Source of the DNA: Arthrobacter sp. ISL-28
GTDB taxonomy: Bacteria > Actinomycetota > Actinomycetes > Actinomycetales > Micrococcaceae
Direction: 5' to 3'
Length of the DNA stretch: 64,000 bases
Assembly: GCF_018613875.1 (NCBI RefSeq)
Contig: NZ_JAGGPJ010000008.1
Coordinates: 62,001-126,000, forward strand
Part shown: in pieces, positions 16,683 to 25,399 of the stretch
How the letters are laid out: every line of letters begins with the position of its first letter
Position numbering within the stretch: position 1 is the stretch's first letter
Translations under genes and position numbers: made by a program
The notes under the pieces: model-generated
The model's database searches: none
The model's input: only the letters and a program-made list of their open reading frames with translations
Told to the model about the DNA's origin: nothing

Positions 16683-17078
16683 TTACTGCCCGCCTGCCTC
16701 CGGTGCAGCGTCCCGCCCGGGGATGTACTGCACGGCCCACTTGTTGCCGTCGGGGTCGGCGAAGTACACAAAATGGCCCCAGGCCTGGACATCGACATCG
16801 CTGACGTCCACGCCGTTGGCCTTCAACTGATCGTGGGCTTTGTGGATGTCACTGACAACAAGCTGGAGGCTTGGGGCGGTGCCTGGTGGGGCATCATTGA
16901 GGCCTTCGCCGATGGCGATCGAGCAGCCGGAACCGGGCGGGGTCAGCTGGACGAAGCGGAGACCGTCCATGGGACGCTCGTCGTAGTCGGCGTTGAAGCC
17001 GACCTTGTTGACGTAGAAGTCCTTGGCGCGATCAACGTCGGACACGGGCACGAAGACAAGTTCAAGTTTCCAGTCCAT
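16683..17078 (-). CDS. VOC (glyoxalase/bleomycin-resistance) family protein
   Basis: A 131-residue protein from ATG 17078. It has the paired beta-alpha-beta-beta-beta pattern of the vicinal oxygen chelate fold: KLELVFVPVSDVDRAKDFY in the first half, LVVSDIHKAHDQL and the family block VYFADPDGNKWAVQY in the second. Metal-ligand positions are only partly conserved, so it could be an enzyme or a binding protein. The frame runs upstream to 17279, but that extension lacks family similarity. It is probably co-transcribed with the HAD gene. Confidence 0.85.
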   Translation of the reverse strand: MDWKLELVFVPVSDVDRAKDFYVNKVGFNADYDERPMDGLRFVQLTPPGSGCSIAIGEGLNDAPPGTAPSLQLVVSDIHKAHDQLKANGVDVSDVDVQAWGHFVYFADPDGNKWAVQYIPGRDAAPEAGGQ

Positions 17079-17241
17079 GGTGGACAGGCTAACCGGGGAT
17101 TGAAGGATCCGGAAGACATGCGCAGCTTCCGGCCGGGCTCCAGCCGCCGCTTGGGCCGACGCGGACTGAACCGATCGGCTCGCGTCTTCCCTTTGGTGCG
17201 GTCTCCCCTGGCCTCCCTTTAAGACCTGACCTTGAGACGGC

Positions 17242-17877
17242 TTAGTGGGCGATGCCGTAGAGGCGGTCGCCGGCGTCACCCAGACCAGGCACGATGTAGG
17301 ACTTCTCGTTCAGTTTCTCGTCGATCGAAGCCAGGACAATCGTGACATTGGCGCCGGAGAGTTCCTCTTCCAGCTTGGCGAGACCCTCCGGTGCGGCCAG
17401 CAGGCAGATGCACGTGACGTCAGAGGCTCCGCGCCTGAAGAGGAACTTGATGGCCTCGCGCAGGGTTCCACCCGTAGCGAGCATCGGGTCCAGGACGAAG
17501 ATCTGGCGGTCCGTGAGGTTCTCCGGCAGCCGCTCCGCGTAGGTGATGATGTCGAGGGTCTCTTCGTCACGGGCCATGCCGAGGAAACCGACCTCCGCCG
17601 TGGGGACAAGCTTGGTCATCCCTTCAAGCATGCCCAGGCCTGCGCGGAGGATGGGCACCACCAGGGGTGTCGGCTTGGTGAAGGCGGTGCCGACGGTGCT
17701 GGAAATCGGGGTTTCGATGGTGACGGCATGGGTGCGGACATCGCGGGTGGCTTCATAGGCTAGGAGCGTGACCAGTTCCTCGGTGAGCTGGCGGAACACC
17801 GGCGACGGGGTGTTCTTATCCCGCAGGACGGTGAGCTTGTGGGCGACCAGCGGATGGTCCACGACGAGTGTGCGCAT
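17242..17877 (-). CDS. upp: Uracil phosphoribosyltransferase
   Basis: A 211-residue protein of the usual length for Upp, which makes UMP from uracil and PRPP in pyrimidine salvage. The start [20 protein letters not shown], the block [14 protein letters not shown], the PRPP loop [11 protein letters not shown] (Asp130 to Thr138) and the C-terminal [12 protein letters not shown] uracil-binding block are all present. It follows the PAP2 phosphatase gene by 12 bases on the minus strand and stands back-to-back in function with tadA, the next plus-strand gene. Confidence 0.96.
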   Translation of the reverse strand: MRTLVVDHPLVAHKLTVLRDKNTPSPVFRQLTEELVTLLAYEATRDVRTHAVTIETPISSTVGTAFTKPTPLVVPILRAGLGMLEGMTKLVPTAEVGFLGMARDEETLDIITYAERLPENLTDRQIFVLDPMLATGGTLREAIKFLFRRGASDVTCICLLAAPEGLAKLEEELSGANVTIVLASIDEKLNEKSYIVPGLGDAGDRLYGIAH

Positions 17878-17889
17878 GCGTCAAAACTA

Positions 17890-18711
17890 TCACCCGGGGG
17901 TTGGCTCTCCGCCGCCGCTTCCGTTGCCTGCCTTGTGGCTCCCCTGGCCATTTTCCGGCGTCTCGTTCCCTGGTGTGAGGGCCGGATGCTCGAAGGTCGG
18001 GGCCGGCCCGGCGTGCGCACGGCGCCTGATGGTGTGGAACAGCTGATGCGCAAGAATCACGATGCCTACCCATGCCAGCCCCAGCAGCCATGCTGCCATC
18101 ACATCCGTCATCCAGTGATGTCCCAGGAACACCCTGCTCAGGCCCATGGCGATGATGAAGAGTGCGCCCGAGGCGATGACCGATGCACGGATCCAGATCT
18201 TGGCCATCTGAAGACACATCAAGTACACCACCACGCCGATCACCACTGTGGTGTTGAGGGTGTGGCCGCTGGGGAACGAAGGGGAAAACTCGAAGGGGGG
18301 AACGGCGTCGGTGTGCTGCGGGCGGGTCCGGCCCATTAACGTCTTTCCCACCGTCGTGGCGGTAAGGGACACCACCGCGGCGCCGCCCACGAGGATGAGC
18401 GGGCGCCAGCTGCGGCTCGTATAGGTCAGCCAGGCCACGAGGATACTCGTCATAATGGGCATGCCAATGCCGCCGCCGATGTTGGTGAAGGCAGTCACAA
18501 CCGCATCCACACCGGGGTTTCTGTATTGTTTGGCCAATTCCAAGGCCGGCTGGTCGAGTCCGGCAACGCCGTCCTTGGCCACGACACTCTGGTACACCTC
18601 CGCTCCGAGCAGCGCCAGCGTGATGATCAGGAAGCCACCTACAATCAGGGTGATCCACAGGGCGGCGTAAGGACCAAGCCAGCGGCCAAACCGATCGGTC
18701 AGGGACTTCAT
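17890..18711 (-). CDS. PAP2 family membrane phosphatase
   Basis: A 273-residue protein if started at the second of two ATGs, 18711, which places GGGAGA at a workable distance. Six hydrophobic helices are visible. The three phosphatase motifs are present: GKTLMGRTRP, FPSGHT and SRVFLGHHWMTD, with catalytic His in the last two. Such enzymes dephosphorylate lipid phosphates such as undecaprenyl diphosphate or phosphatidate at the outer membrane face. The C-terminal 45 residues are Gly/Asn-rich and probably disordered. Confidence 0.9.
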   Translation of the reverse strand: MKSLTDRFGRWLGPYAALWITLIVGGFLIITLALLGAEVYQSVVAKDGVAGLDQPALELAKQYRNPGVDAVVTAFTNIGGGIGMPIMTSILVAWLTYTSRSWRPLILVGGAAVVSLTATTVGKTLMGRTRPQHTDAVPPFEFSPSFPSGHTLNTTVVIGVVVYLMCLQMAKIWIRASVIASGALFIIAMGLSRVFLGHHWMTDVMAAWLLGLAWVGIVILAHQLFHTIRRRAHAGPAPTFEHPALTPGNETPENGQGSHKAGNGSGGGEPTPG

Positions 18712-18770
18712 CATTTCTCCCGGCAAGGTGCTGTCCGAAGCTAAGTACCCTTCGAAACTATCATTGAGCC

Positions 18771-19277
18771 ATGCCCCCTTCAGATCCGCAACACCTCGAA
18801 TGGATGGGCCTTGCCCTCGAAGAAGCCCGGCGGGCGCTGGCCACGGAGGACGTGCCCATCGGCGCCGTCGTCATCGGTCCCGACGGCGCTGTACTGGGTT
18901 CCGGGCGCAATGAACGGGAGGCGCTTGGCGACCCCACCGCCCACGCCGAAATCGTGGCCATCAGGGAGGCAGCCGCCCAGCTCCGCGAACGGGCCGCGCT
19001 CCAGGGCGGCAGCGGTGACGGCTGGCGGCTCGAGGACTGCACCCTCGTAGTGACGCTGGAACCGTGCGCCATGTGCGCGGGGGCGATCGTGCTGGCAAGG
19101 ATCCACCGCGTGGTCTTCGGCGCTTGGGATGAAAAGGCCGGAGCTGCCGGGTCCGTGTTCGACATCCTCCGCGAGCGCCGGCTCAATCACTGGGTGGAGG
19201 TCTACGCGGGGGTGCAGGAGGAGGAATGCGGCGCGATGCTGCGGGAATTCTTCGCCGCGCACCGAAGGATCGTTTAG
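18771..19277 (+). CDS. tadA: tRNA-specific adenosine deaminase
   Basis: A 168-residue zinc enzyme that converts A34 to inosine in tRNA-Arg(ACG). The zinc and proton-shuttle motif HAE is at residues 58-60, and the other ligands are in LEPCAMCAG (Cys99 and Cys102). The block GSVFDILRERRLNH near residue 125 is typical of bacterial TadA. There is a mid-protein insert LQGGSGDGWR of the actinobacterial kind. It stands alone and diverges from the PAP2/upp pair. Confidence 0.94.
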   Translation: MPPSDPQHLEWMGLALEEARRALATEDVPIGAVVIGPDGAVLGSGRNEREALGDPTAHAEIVAIREAAAQLRERAALQGGSGDGWRLEDCTLVVTLEPCAMCAGAIVLARIHRVVFGAWDEKAGAAGSVFDILRERRLNHWVEVYAGVQEEECGAMLREFFAAHRRIV

Positions 19278-19313
19278 CGCTGGGCGCTTACTCCCGCATC
19301 AGCCGTTGGCAGG

Positions 19314-20552
19314 TTAACCGTTGGCTGCATCAAGGGCGTCGATCCGCTCCTGCCGGGAGGCCGGTGAGTCTAGGCTGAAGGACCGGAAATCACCCAGGTC
19401 CCCCCGGATCCAGGCCTCCACCTCGCCGATGCGCCGTTCAACAGCAGCGGTGGGGCCGTCGAAGACCCAGTGGGCGATCCTGGCCTTGCGGGGATCGTAC
19501 TGCCACAGCCCGATGATCCGTCCCCGGTCGAGGATAGCGTGGTCGGGCAGATCGGCCTGGAACGCCAGGGTGGAGTTCAGCAGCTTCAGGCCCTTGTCCG
19601 CGTCGGCGAACAGGTCACCGGAATTCCGCCGCTGCAGGACCAGCGAATCGGTTCCTGCCAGCAGCTGGATCTGTTCCCGGTCCGGCGCCGTGAATCCGGT
19701 GAGGCGTTCGACGTCGTCGGGCAGCATCCAGAGCACCTCGCCTGAAGCGGTGGGCACCTCCACGGCGCCGACTGCCGCCAGCGCGGCCTTGCTCTGGGCC
19801 ACGGTGAAACCGGTGAACCACTGGGACTGCCTGAGGCTGGCCCCGCCGGTCCAGCCCAGGTAGCGGCGGATCAGCTCCGATCTGGCGGCCTCCGGATCCA
19901 GCGTGCTGGGCGGCAACCCCCAGAGCGTATAGGCGTAGCGCTGCTGGTCCAGGCGCCCGTTGACGGGAACCCGGCGGATCCGGCCGGCGGCCTGCAACAG
20001 CCCCAGGGCCGTGGGCAGGGTGGTGGCTACGCCTTTTTTCTTGCCCTCCTCGCCCAGACTCCGGACCGATTCGCCCAGCTCGTCTTTGAGCTGTTTGGGA
20101 TCCATCGGGCCGTCAGCCTCAGAGAGCACGTGCAGGATCTGCTCTTCGAGCAGGGTGATCTCACCCCGGTCGACCCCCAGCCGGGCCAGCACCCTGAAGG
20201 CTTCTTCGGCGTTCTTTCCCAGGGTCAGGGCCCACGCGAAGTCCGCCTGGCCCAGAACGTAGGTGCAACCGCGTGCAGTTGGCAGTTCCTGGAGCCTCAG
20301 CTCCCGCACGTCCTCGTCCACCTGGTCCCGTCGGATCCCGGCGCGCGCAAAGAGCGTGAGGTAGGGATTACCGCCGCCCACCGAACGCGCCCAGCCCGCG
20401 CGGGCCAGCACCTCTTCCGAGGTGCAACCGGCCAGCGCGCCGTCCAGCCCCTGTTTGTGCCAGGCCCACGCCCGCAGCAATTCAGGGGTGAGGCGTTCAG
20501 CGGTGGAGCCCTCGGTGCCGACGCTGTCAGGGTGCGAGACGCGGGTGGTCAT
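19314..20552 (-). CDS. Winged-helix DNA-binding domain protein (HTH_42, AlkZ/YcaQ-like)
   Basis: About 412 residues from ATG 20552; a GTG at 20567 would add five. The pattern matches the HTH_42 superfamily that includes AlkZ and YcaQ DNA glycosylases: LRAWAWHKQGLDGAL near the N-terminus, a winged-helix middle (LLEEQILHVLSE, KQLKDELGE), LRQSQWFTGFTVAQ and a beta-rich end with ALVFQ-type replacement FQADLPDHAILDRGRIIGLWQY. The Gln-based catalytic motif of true glycosylases is not clearly visible, so DNA repair is a suggestion only. It follows the glycosyltransferase gene closely and may be in its operon. Confidence 0.8.
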   Translation of the reverse strand: MTTRVSHPDSVGTEGSTAERLTPELLRAWAWHKQGLDGALAGCTSEEVLARAGWARSVGGGNPYLTLFARAGIRRDQVDEDVRELRLQELPTARGCTYVLGQADFAWALTLGKNAEEAFRVLARLGVDRGEITLLEEQILHVLSEADGPMDPKQLKDELGESVRSLGEEGKKKGVATTLPTALGLLQAAGRIRRVPVNGRLDQQRYAYTLWGLPPSTLDPEAARSELIRRYLGWTGGASLRQSQWFTGFTVAQSKAALAAVGAVEVPTASGEVLWMLPDDVERLTGFTAPDREQIQLLAGTDSLVLQRRNSGDLFADADKGLKLLNSTLAFQADLPDHAILDRGRIIGLWQYDPRKARIAHWVFDGPTAAVERRIGEVEAWIRGDLGDFRSFSLDSPASRQERIDALDAANG

Positions 20553-20590
20553 TTGCTCATTGTCCACCAGCAGGCCGGTCCGAGGAATGG

Positions 20591-21661
20591 TCAGCCCCGC
20601 GGCGTGCCCCCGCCGACAATGTCAAGCACCCACCGTGCGGTCGAGTCCCAGCCGGGCAGCAGTTCCCGGCCGGCGAGCGCCGCCTGGCGCCATTCCGTCT
20701 GCAGCTCCGGGGTGGTGAGCCAGGCCCGCAGGGTTGCTGCGAGCGGCGCGGGGTCCCGGTCAAGGACGACGGCGGCCCCCGGCAGCAGGGATTCGTCACC
20801 TGCCGGCGCACCCAGCTTCAGTGCCTCCACGGCGCCGGTGCCGGTGCGGACCACCACGGGGACGCCGTGTGCCAGCGACTCGGTGACCGCCATGCCGAAG
20901 GCCTCCACCTTGGAAACAAGCAGGCTCAGGTTCGCCGCATGCCATTCCGCTTCCAGCGCCTGCCCTGTCAGCTGGCCGGCGAGGCGCACCCGGCCCTCCA
21001 GCCCGTACTCCCGCAGTGCCGCCCGGACGTCGCGCGCGTAGTCGCGGTCTGCCTCATCAGAACCGATCAGCGCTGCCGTCCACGGCAGGTCCGTCACCTG
21101 GGCCAGCGCGCCGAGCAGGATGAGCTGGTCCTTGTTCGGCAACAGGGCGGCCACGGAGATCAGGTGCGGCGGTTCCGGACCCTCAGCCAGATCGGCCTGG
21201 TCGGTTCCGGGCAGTGCCACGTGGACACGGGCCAGGCCGTGGCGCTGGGTGATCTCCGCCGCTGCGGAACCGCTTGTGCAGATCACGCCGGCGGCCGCGC
21301 CGAGCGCGCGGATTTCCAGTTCCGGATGGTCCAGCAGCGGCATGTGCAGCAGAACCCACGGCCGCTCCCCTTCGGCGGCGGCCGTTTCCAGCGCCTCGGG
21401 TGCGCCGGAGGCGACGAGCCCGTCGACAATGGTGACGGTCCCCTGGTCCGGCCTGGCGGTGCCGGGCTTCAGCAGGCTGGCCAGCCGCCGTCGTTCTTCA
21501 CTGCTGCCCACCGGCCAGATGCCGTCCACCGGCTCCACGTCCACCCGGACGCCCAACCGGGTGAGGGCGTCGGCCAGCGACGCGTTGTAGACGTTGCCGC
21601 CGGAATTGTGGCGGATGTTACCGGGAACGAGCAGCCGGATAGCTGCCGGGCGTGGTTCCAT
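20591..21661 (-). CDS. Glycosyltransferase family 4-like protein
   Basis: A 356-residue soluble protein with a GT-B layout. The N-terminal half starts RLLVPGNIRHNSGGNVYNASLADAL, the acceptor-side fold. The C-terminal half has LISVAALLPNKDQLILLGAL, AGQLTGQALEAEWHAANLSLLVSKVEAFGMAVTESLAHG (the E-x7-E-like nucleotide-sugar block) and VVVRTGTGAVE. The sugar donor and acceptor are unknown. It is last of three tightly packed minus-strand genes, 8 bases behind a PTPS-like gene, suggesting that the acceptor is a small molecule made by its neighbours. Confidence 0.85.
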   Translation of the reverse strand: MEPRPAAIRLLVPGNIRHNSGGNVYNASLADALTRLGVRVDVEPVDGIWPVGSSEERRRLASLLKPGTARPDQGTVTIVDGLVASGAPEALETAAAEGERPWVLLHMPLLDHPELEIRALGAAAGVICTSGSAAAEITQRHGLARVHVALPGTDQADLAEGPEPPHLISVAALLPNKDQLILLGALAQVTDLPWTAALIGSDEADRDYARDVRAALREYGLEGRVRLAGQLTGQALEAEWHAANLSLLVSKVEAFGMAVTESLAHGVPVVVRTGTGAVEALKLGAPAGDESLLPGAAVVLDRDPAPLAATLRAWLTTPELQTEWRQAALAGRELLPGWDSTARWVLDIVGGGTPRG

Positions 21662-21669
21662 GGGAGCAG

Positions 21670-22068
21670 CTAGCCGCGGGCCAGGTCGAGGGCGTAGGAC
21701 GCCCAGGCGTCGGGATTTTCCCGCAGCGTGACGTCCACGCCGGACAGCTCGCGGCCGTCGTTGTCGTCGCGCAGCTCCACCGCCACGGCCTCGGCGATGT
21801 ACTGGGCCAGCGCCTCCGTGGTGCTCAGTTTTCCGGTGAAGTCCGCGTGCTCATCCAGGTTGCGGTAGTTGAGACCGGCGAGCACCTCTTCGATGATCCC
21901 GCCCGCGGCGCCGATGTCCAGGACGATGGCGTCGTCGTTGAGCGTACGACGGCGGAAGGTCACCTCTGCCACGAAGGTTGCCCCGTGCAGGGCCCGGGCG
22001 GGTCCGAAGACCTCGCGGGGAAGGCTGTGGGCGATCATGAAGTGGCGTCGGACGGTCAGGCTGAACAT
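21670..22068 (-). CDS. 6-pyruvoyl-tetrahydropterin synthase/QueD-fold protein lacking canonical residues
   Basis: A 132-residue protein with the T-fold pattern of PTPS/QueD: FSLTVRRHFMIAHSL, then ALHGATFVAEVTF, LDIGAAGGIIEEVL, LNYRNLDEH and LSTTEALAQYIAEAV. In QueD the zinc and catalytic block is Cys-x3-HGH. Here it reads ARALHGA, so the third zinc His is Ala and no catalytic Cys is seen. The Glu of ENPDAWASY at the end is kept for substrate binding. It is therefore unlikely to be an ordinary queuosine enzyme. It sits between an MDR dehydrogenase and a glycosyltransferase. Confidence 0.82.
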   Translation of the reverse strand: MFSLTVRRHFMIAHSLPREVFGPARALHGATFVAEVTFRRRTLNDDAIVLDIGAAGGIIEEVLAGLNYRNLDEHADFTGKLSTTEALAQYIAEAVAVELRDDNDGRELSGVDVTLRENPDAWASYALDLARG

Positions 22069-22071
22069 TGG

Positions 22072-23091
22072 TTACCTCTTGGTTTCTGTTGACGGACTCT
22101 CAGGGGTGTAGTCGATGACATGGCACAGCGCCTCGAGGGTGCCATCCGAAAGCCGCCGGACGACGTCGGGCAGTTCTTTGAATGCGGAGGTGCCGGTCAG
22201 GAAGGCGTCAAACACGGGGTCCTTGAGCAGCGACACGGCCGTTTTCAAGCGGTCGGAATTGGTGCGGCGGTGGCGCCGGGCGCGTGCGACCGCTCCCACC
22301 TGGCTCGCGCGGAGGGACAGCCTGCGGGCATGGAAGTCCTCCCCCAGCGGGACCGTGACGGGCCGGTCCGCGTACCAGGACATCTCAATGATTTCGCCTT
22401 CGTCACCGACGAGCTTGAGACTGCGTTCCAGCCCGCCCTGCGAGGCGGAGCAGTGGAAGACGATGTCGCAGTCCGGCAGGGCCCCATCCGGGAGGGCGAA
22501 GTCCACGCCCAGGGCGTCGGCGAGATCCTTGCGGCCGGGGTCAAGGTCGACGAGCTGGAGTCTTTCCAGCGGAAACGTGCGGAGCAGCGTGGCCACCATG
22601 CCGCCCACCAGCCCCGCGCCGATCACCGCAATGCGGTCACCCAGCCTTGGTCCCGCCTCCCACAGGGCGTTGACGGCGGTTTCCACTGTTCCGGTAAGCA
22701 CCGCGCGGCGGGGAGGGACGCCGTCGGGAACGCGCGTCAGTGCCGAGACCGGAACAACGTACCGGTCCTGGTGCGGATGGAGACAGAAGACTGTTTGGCC
22801 AGGCCAATCGTCCGGTCCTTCCTCCACGATGCCCACGGAAAGGTAGCCGAACTTCACCGGCGAGGGAAAGGAACCCTCCTGGTACGGGGCGCGCATCTGT
22901 TCGGCGACGCAGGGCGGAACGGATGCATGATGCACCACAAGTTCCGTGCCCTTGCTGATGCCCGAAAACAGCGTGCGGACCAGCGCCTCGCCGGCGTCCG
23001 GTCGGCGCAGCTCCTCGGTGCGGAGCCCGCCCTGGTCAGGGCCGGTGGTCCAATATGCGGTTGCTTCCACCGCGTGCTCGAAAGTAGTCAT
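22072..23091 (-). CDS. MDR-family dehydrogenase without zinc ligands (BchC-like type)
   Basis: A 339-residue protein from ATG 23091; the frame is open further upstream into the tRNA region but without homology. The N-terminal GroES-like domain has TLFSGISKGTELVV, in which the usual catalytic zinc Cys of alcohol dehydrogenases is Ser, as in BchC-like members. The Rossmann fold shows GDRIAVIGAGLVGGMVATLL and a following LVDLDPGRK, an NAD-type acidic end of strand 2. It heads the operon and ends 3 bases before the PTPS-like gene. It probably oxidises or reduces an alcohol on the same unknown product. Confidence 0.85.
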   Translation of the reverse strand: MTTFEHAVEATAYWTTGPDQGGLRTEELRRPDAGEALVRTLFSGISKGTELVVHHASVPPCVAEQMRAPYQEGSFPSPVKFGYLSVGIVEEGPDDWPGQTVFCLHPHQDRYVVPVSALTRVPDGVPPRRAVLTGTVETAVNALWEAGPRLGDRIAVIGAGLVGGMVATLLRTFPLERLQLVDLDPGRKDLADALGVDFALPDGALPDCDIVFHCSASQGGLERSLKLVGDEGEIIEMSWYADRPVTVPLGEDFHARRLSLRASQVGAVARARRHRRTNSDRLKTAVSLLKDPVFDAFLTGTSAFKELPDVVRRLSDGTLEALCHVIDYTPESPSTETKR

Positions 23092-23252
23092 CTTGCTTAT
23101 GAATCTAGTGCCCGTCCGCGGGCGGGCGGAAGAGGACACCCGCCGTGGCCACTCTTCCATGCGTCTTCGATGCGCGGGTTCTACGCGCTGGCGGCTGGTC
23201 TGCAGGAGCCGTTTTGGGGATGGGGGCCATGCTCCGGTACCCTATACAGGTT

Positions 23253-23342
23253 GGTGACGTGTCCGAGCGGCCGAAGGTGCAACACTCGAAATGTTGTTTG
23301 GTGTCAAAGCCAACGTGGGTTCAAATCCCACCGTCACCGCCA
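23253..23342 (+). tRNA. tRNA-Ser (anticodon CGA)
   Basis: The acceptor stem GGTGACG pairs with CGTCACC and is followed by discriminator G and an encoded CCA. The anticodon stem-loop is CAACA-CTCGAAA-TGTTG with anticodon CGA, which reads UCG. A long variable arm (GTTTGGTGTCAAAGCCAAC) and the T loop GTGGGTTCAAATCCCAC mark a class II serine tRNA. A terminator follows directly, and a run of broken mobile genes begins behind it, so the tRNA may be an island integration site. Confidence 0.97.
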
Positions 23343-23350
23343 GCTAGCGA

Positions 23351-23391
23351 GGCCCTGGTTCCCTTGAAATAAAGGGAACCAGGGCCTTTTG
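23351..23391 (+). terminator. Rho-independent terminator of tRNA-Ser
   Basis: GGCCCTGGTTCCCTT at 23351-23365 pairs with AAGGGAACCAGGGCC at 23372-23386 and is followed by TTTT. Stem, small loop and T run are all as expected. Confidence 0.9.
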
Positions 23392-23423
23392 CTTAATTCG
23401 GCAAGTGGCTGGCGGTAACGCTG

Positions 23424-23757
23424 GGGCGGCTGGACCGAAGTCAAACTCGACGCGTTAGGTGGCTATCTTGCCCATTTCGTGCGGGCGAGCCAGAAGTCGT
23501 CCACCAAGGTCTACTTTGATCTGTTTGCCGGCGGCACCAGAAACGAAAACCGGGACACTGAACGTCAGTTCCTCGGCTCAGCGGAATGCGCCCTGCGTCT
23601 GTCTCCGGGTTTCTCCCATCGGGCTTTTTTCGAACTGGATGCCAGAGCTGCCGCATCGCTTGAAAAAGGTCATACGAACCCTGGCACCCGCAGGGCAAGC
23701 CGAGGTCATCGACGGCGACTGCAACGTAGACGTTCCGAAGTACTTAAAACGCCTTAA
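23424..23757 (+). pseudogene. tcmP: Truncated and frameshifted three-Cys-motif partner protein (tcmP) gene
   Basis: An open frame without a start codon begins directly after a TAA and reads WGGWTEVKLDALGGYLAHF, then VYFDLFAGGTRNENRDT, LGSAECAL and FFELDARAA. These are N-terminal blocks of TcmP, a methyltransferase-fold protein found with phage or island three-Cys-motif proteins. After LEK the frame slips by one in the run AAAAAGG (about 23666) and continues EVIDGDCNVDVPKYL. It stops matching at about 23757, where transposase sequence starts. Loss of start, a frameshift and a lost C-terminus make it dead. Confidence 0.8.
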
Positions 23758-24001
23758 GACAACGCCGCGATGGAGTCGTTCTTCTCGCTGCTGCAGAAGA
23801 ACGTTCTGGACCGTCAGCGCTGGCTCACCGGACAGGAACTCCGGCTGGCCATCACGACCTGGGTCGAACGGGACCTACCATCGCCGGCGACGGCAAAGAC
23901 GGCTGGGGAAACTCACGCCCATCGAATATGAAGCAATCAACCGGACCGCGCTCACAGCACCCTAAGACCCCGAGTCAACAAAAGCCGGGGCAGTCCCGAC
24001 A
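23758..24001 (+). pseudogene. IS3-family transposase 3' remnant with terminal inverted repeat
   Basis: From 23761 one frame reads NAAMESFFSLLQKNVLDRQRW and ITTWVER, the C-terminal end of the IS3 OrfB integrase. A slip near 23870 is needed to reach RRRRQRRLGKLTPIEYE, which ends at TAA 23965. The sequence AACAAAAGCCGGGGCAGTCC at 23977-23996 is the right-hand terminal repeat type of this IS group. Only the last fifth of the element remains, joined directly to the broken tcmP. Confidence 0.85.
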
Positions 24002-24336
24002 GCAGGACAAAGTTGGTGTGGACCTGGGTGGGTGCGGGCGAAGCCGTGGTCGCCGTACTTGGCGCCGCGGCTCTTAGTTTAAAAGCGGCCTGGGCGCAGC
24101 TGAGTGGATCGCCGCAGACGTCCCGCGCCGCCCGCAGCTCTTCTTGCGGGCCCACATGTGGCTGGTCTTGACCAGAATTTACCCACTCGTGGGCGGTGAG
24201 TGGGCCATGCGCGTGACGCGGGCCAGGTGCTGGCCGTTTTCTGGCCAAGGCTGGCCCAAGTGCGCGAGTGAGGTGCTACGATCGCCAGATCGCCCACGCG
24301 ACCGCATGCAGGTCGCCATTACTCAGGAGGTTCGCG

Positions 24337-24942
24337 GTGCCGGACACGACCTGCCACATGTCGATCTCGCTGGATGGCTTCGTCGCCGGGCCGGACCAAA
24401 GCCTCGAAAATCCCTTGGGCAAGCAGGGGCTGGAGCTGCACGGCTGGCACATCGGTGACCCGCGGGCCAACGATGCCGACAAGGTCGCGAATGACTGGCT
24501 CATGCGTCCGCGGGGCGCGTATGTGATGGGTCGGAACATGTTCGGCCCGATCCGCGGGGACTGGGATGAGGAATGGACCGGGTGGTGGGGTGCCGAGCCG
24601 CCGTACCACGCGCCGGTGTTCGTGCTGACCCATCACGGACATGACCCGATCCAGATGGACGGCGGAACGACCTTCCACTTTGTCACCGAGGGTTTCGACG
24701 CGGCCTACTCCGCAGCGTGCCAGGTTGCCGGCAACAAGGGCGTGGACATCGCCGGTGGCGCTTCGACCGTCCGACAGGCGCTGATGGCCGGCGTGATCGA
24801 CGAGCTCACCCTCGACATCGCACCGGTGCTGCTCGGTTCGGGAGAGGGGATCTTCGACGGGGTTGAATCCTTTGGCTTCGAGCCAGCTGAGGTGCTTCAC
24901 TCGCCGCTGGCCACGCACGTCCGCTATCGCCGCGTCAGCTGA
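24337..24942 (+). CDS. Dihydrofolate reductase-fold (RibD C-terminal domain) family protein
   Basis: A 201-residue protein from GTG 24337, which stands behind CAGGAGG; the frame opens upstream without homology. The fold shows in MSISLDGFVAGPDQS, RGAYVMGRNMFGP, VFVLTHHGHDP, VDIAGGASTVRQALMAGVIDELTLDIAPVLLG. Members bind NADPH and reduce mostly unknown substrates; it is too diverged to serve as normal folate reductase. It is an intact single gene inside the decayed stretch behind the tRNA. Confidence 0.9.
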   Translation: MPDTTCHMSISLDGFVAGPDQSLENPLGKQGLELHGWHIGDPRANDADKVANDWLMRPRGAYVMGRNMFGPIRGDWDEEWTGWWGAEPPYHAPVFVLTHHGHDPIQMDGGTTFHFVTEGFDAAYSAACQVAGNKGVDIAGGASTVRQALMAGVIDELTLDIAPVLLGSGEGIFDGVESFGFEPAEVLHSPLATHVRYRRVS

Positions 24943-25399
24943 CTCAGTAGGCGCTGCCGGCCTCCTGAGCAGCAGGACGGTCATGCCCCCGGCCCGGGAT
25001 GGTAGGTGGCGAAGGCCGAGACGGGCGGTGAACCAGTCCAGCGCGGTGGCGGGGTGGATTCCCAGCTTCACCAACCAGCGAGGTATGCCGTGGGGAGCAG
25101 GAAGAGAATGAGCAGGGGCCGCAAAGTATGGCTCGCTGTGCTGGCTGGCATGGCTCTGTCTCTCACTGTTATCTAAGCTGGACGTCGTGGAAGAGCAATC
25201 AGATCATTGCTGAACTCAAGTCCATTGCGGATCGCCTCCAGACCAGCCCGGGGTGGAAACCCTTGAGAACCCAGAAGCCGGTGGGCAGTGCTCTGGGCAT
25301 CCCGCTTGATGGACCTTGCTCCCAGTCCGCATACAAGTGGGCAACCCATGAGGCGTACGGGGAAGGTGACCTGGAGAGGTAACGCCGCTACATCCTGTC
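24943..25399. other. No supported gene
   Basis: I see only short uncertain frames here. A minus-strand frame near 24960-25080 reads LGIHPATALDWFTARLGL and VLLLRRP, which looks protein-like but matches no family I know and has no clean start or stop. It may be a gene fragment. Confidence 0.4.

Noticed and set aside
22120..23367. 415-codon open frame on the plus strand
   Set aside because: It is the antisense shadow of the MDR dehydrogenase and runs through tRNA-Ser; its composition is Arg/Gly-rich without any family motif.
25128..25382. 84-codon plus-strand frame as a small gene
   Set aside because: No ribosome site, no recognisable motif and overlap with debris; not supported.
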